The notes under the pieces are model-generated. The model did no database searches. It was not told the DNA's origin and saw only the letters and a list, made by a program, of their open reading frames with translations. Position numbers and translations under genes: made by a program. From Phycisphaerae bacterium (GTDB taxonomy: Bacteria > Planctomycetota > Phycisphaerae > Phycisphaerales > SM1A02), in assembly GCA_002718515.1 (NCBI GenBank), contig PBEX01000038.1, forward strand, positions 9,643 through 15,384: a stretch of 5,742 nt of DNA, read 5' to 3'. Positions within the stretch are counted from its first letter, which is position 1. Every line of letters begins with the position of its first letter. This document shows, one piece after another, positions 5,036 through 5,742 of this stretch.

Positions 5036-5742
5036 ATGGCAAACCCAACCGGTAATCAAAACAAAAATAATCAACAGGATCTAAACTCACCGCCTAAACA
5101 GAAGTTTAGCCGCGGACTGTTAAGTTGGATGCTAATCTGTTTCGCTCTCATCATGATGTGGGGCATGATTAATGGGTCTGGCTCAGGGCAAGAAATCACA
5201 AGTTGGAACGATTTCTTGAAACGAGCAGAAGCAGGTCAGTTTGAAAAGAACACTGTTACGCTCGAAGAGTCTAGAGTGACTGCAGTCATCGAAGATGGCT
5301 CAAACACGCCCGCTGGCTCAATCGACATTCCTGCTGGCACGCTTGTTTACTTCCCTTATGGCGGACAAAGTCAAGAGTGGTATCTGGCGCAACTCAACGA
5401 GAAGGGAATTGACCACAACACTGACATTGACAGCGGAACGCTCATGATGCTTCTTGTCAGTTGGGCGCCGATGCTCTTTATCTTGCTACTCATCTTCTTT
5501 TTGATTTCGCGAAGCGCGCGAGCCGGTGGTGCTGGGGGTATGCTCGGCAACTTTGGTAAATCGAAACACAAACTTGCGAACAAAGACACAATGAAAGTAA
5601 CCTTTGATGATGTTGCTGGTGTCGAAGAAGCAAAAGCGGAAGTTCATGAGATTATTGAGTTCTTAAAGAACCCTAAAAAGTTCGCACGCCTCGGCGGGCG
5701 AATCCCTCGCGGCATTCTGCTTGTTGGTTCACCAGGTTGTGG
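5036..5742 (+). CDS. ftsH: FtsH, membrane-anchored AAA+ zinc metalloprotease, C-terminus cut by window edge
   Basis: N-terminal 235 codons of FtsH, the hexameric inner-membrane protease that extracts and degrades damaged membrane proteins and regulatory proteins. The order is classical: a polar Asn/Gln-rich N-tail (1-27), membrane helix 1 (about 28-45), a periplasmic FtsH-extracellular domain containing SWNDFLKRAEAGQ (56-68) and ending near 134, membrane helix 2 (about 135-158), a Gly-rich linker (ARAGGAGGMLGNFGKSK, 161-177), then the start of the AAA module with FDDVAGVEEAKAEVHEIIEF (190-209) and PRGILLVGSPGCG (224-236), Walker A being cut before its GKT. The ATPase remainder and the HEXXH protease site lie outside. 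ATG at 5036 is supported by AGG about ten bases upstream and by the fit of the N-tail. It lies 79 bases after lptE and may be co-transcribed with it or separately promoted. Confidence 0.96.
   Translation, partial: MANPTGNQNKNNQQDLNSPPKQKFSRGLLSWMLICFALIMMWGMINGSGSGQEITSWNDFLKRAEAGQFEKNTVTLEESRVTAVIEDGSNTPAGSIDIPAGTLVYFPYGGQSQEWYLAQLNEKGIDHNTDIDSGTLMMLLVSWAPMLFILLLIFFLISRSARAGGAGGMLGNFGKSKHKLANKDTMKVTFDDVAGVEEAKAEVHEIIEFLKNPKKFARLGGRIPRGILLVGSPGC

Noticed and set aside
1..5742. CRISPR arrays, tRNA or rRNA genes, insertion sequences
   Set aside because: No direct repeats with regular spacing, no cloverleaf-like segments and no transposase motifs were seen on either strand.

Overview
The window looks like a chromosomal segment of a Gram-negative, flagellated bacterium with moderate GC content. 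LptE- and BamD-type envelope genes imply an LPS-bearing outer membrane, and FliA- and FlhA/FlhF-type genes imply a flagellum. The LptE sequence style and the bamD-like/lptE pairing remind me of Planctomycetota (Phycisphaerae-like), but this is inference from pattern memory, not a database match.

Left half, minus strand (1-3277): a flagellar block. At the left edge is the N-terminal 184 codons of a FliA/WhiG-family flagellar sigma factor, with a textbook ribosome binding site. A 319-base gap precedes it. That gap holds a plausible terminator for the upstream gene, a plausible extended -10 promoter for the sigma factor and two short palindromes, but no convincing gene. Upstream lies the most striking item, one uninterrupted reading frame that joins the cytoplasmic domain of the export-gate protein FlhA to the SRP-like GTPase domain of FlhF. 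The FlhA part has lost most of its transmembrane domain, including the conserved FHIPEP region. It keeps what looks like the last membrane hairpin, behind a cleavable signal peptide and one further helix. The flhG gene often found next to flhF is absent from the gap.

Right half, plus strand (3371-5742): an envelope block transcribed divergently from a 93-base spacer that carries two stem-loops. It contains a BamD-like TPR protein, then an LptE-like lipoprotein overlapping it by four bases (ATGA). After a 79-base spacer comes the membrane AAA+ protease FtsH, cut by the window edge in its Walker A motif.

Together the window pairs flagellar export and regulation on one side with outer-membrane assembly and membrane protein quality control on the other. 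The candidate for a previously undescribed architecture is the FlhA-FlhF fusion, which would tether a polar-targeting/SRP-like GTPase directly to an FlhA-type nonameric ring domain.
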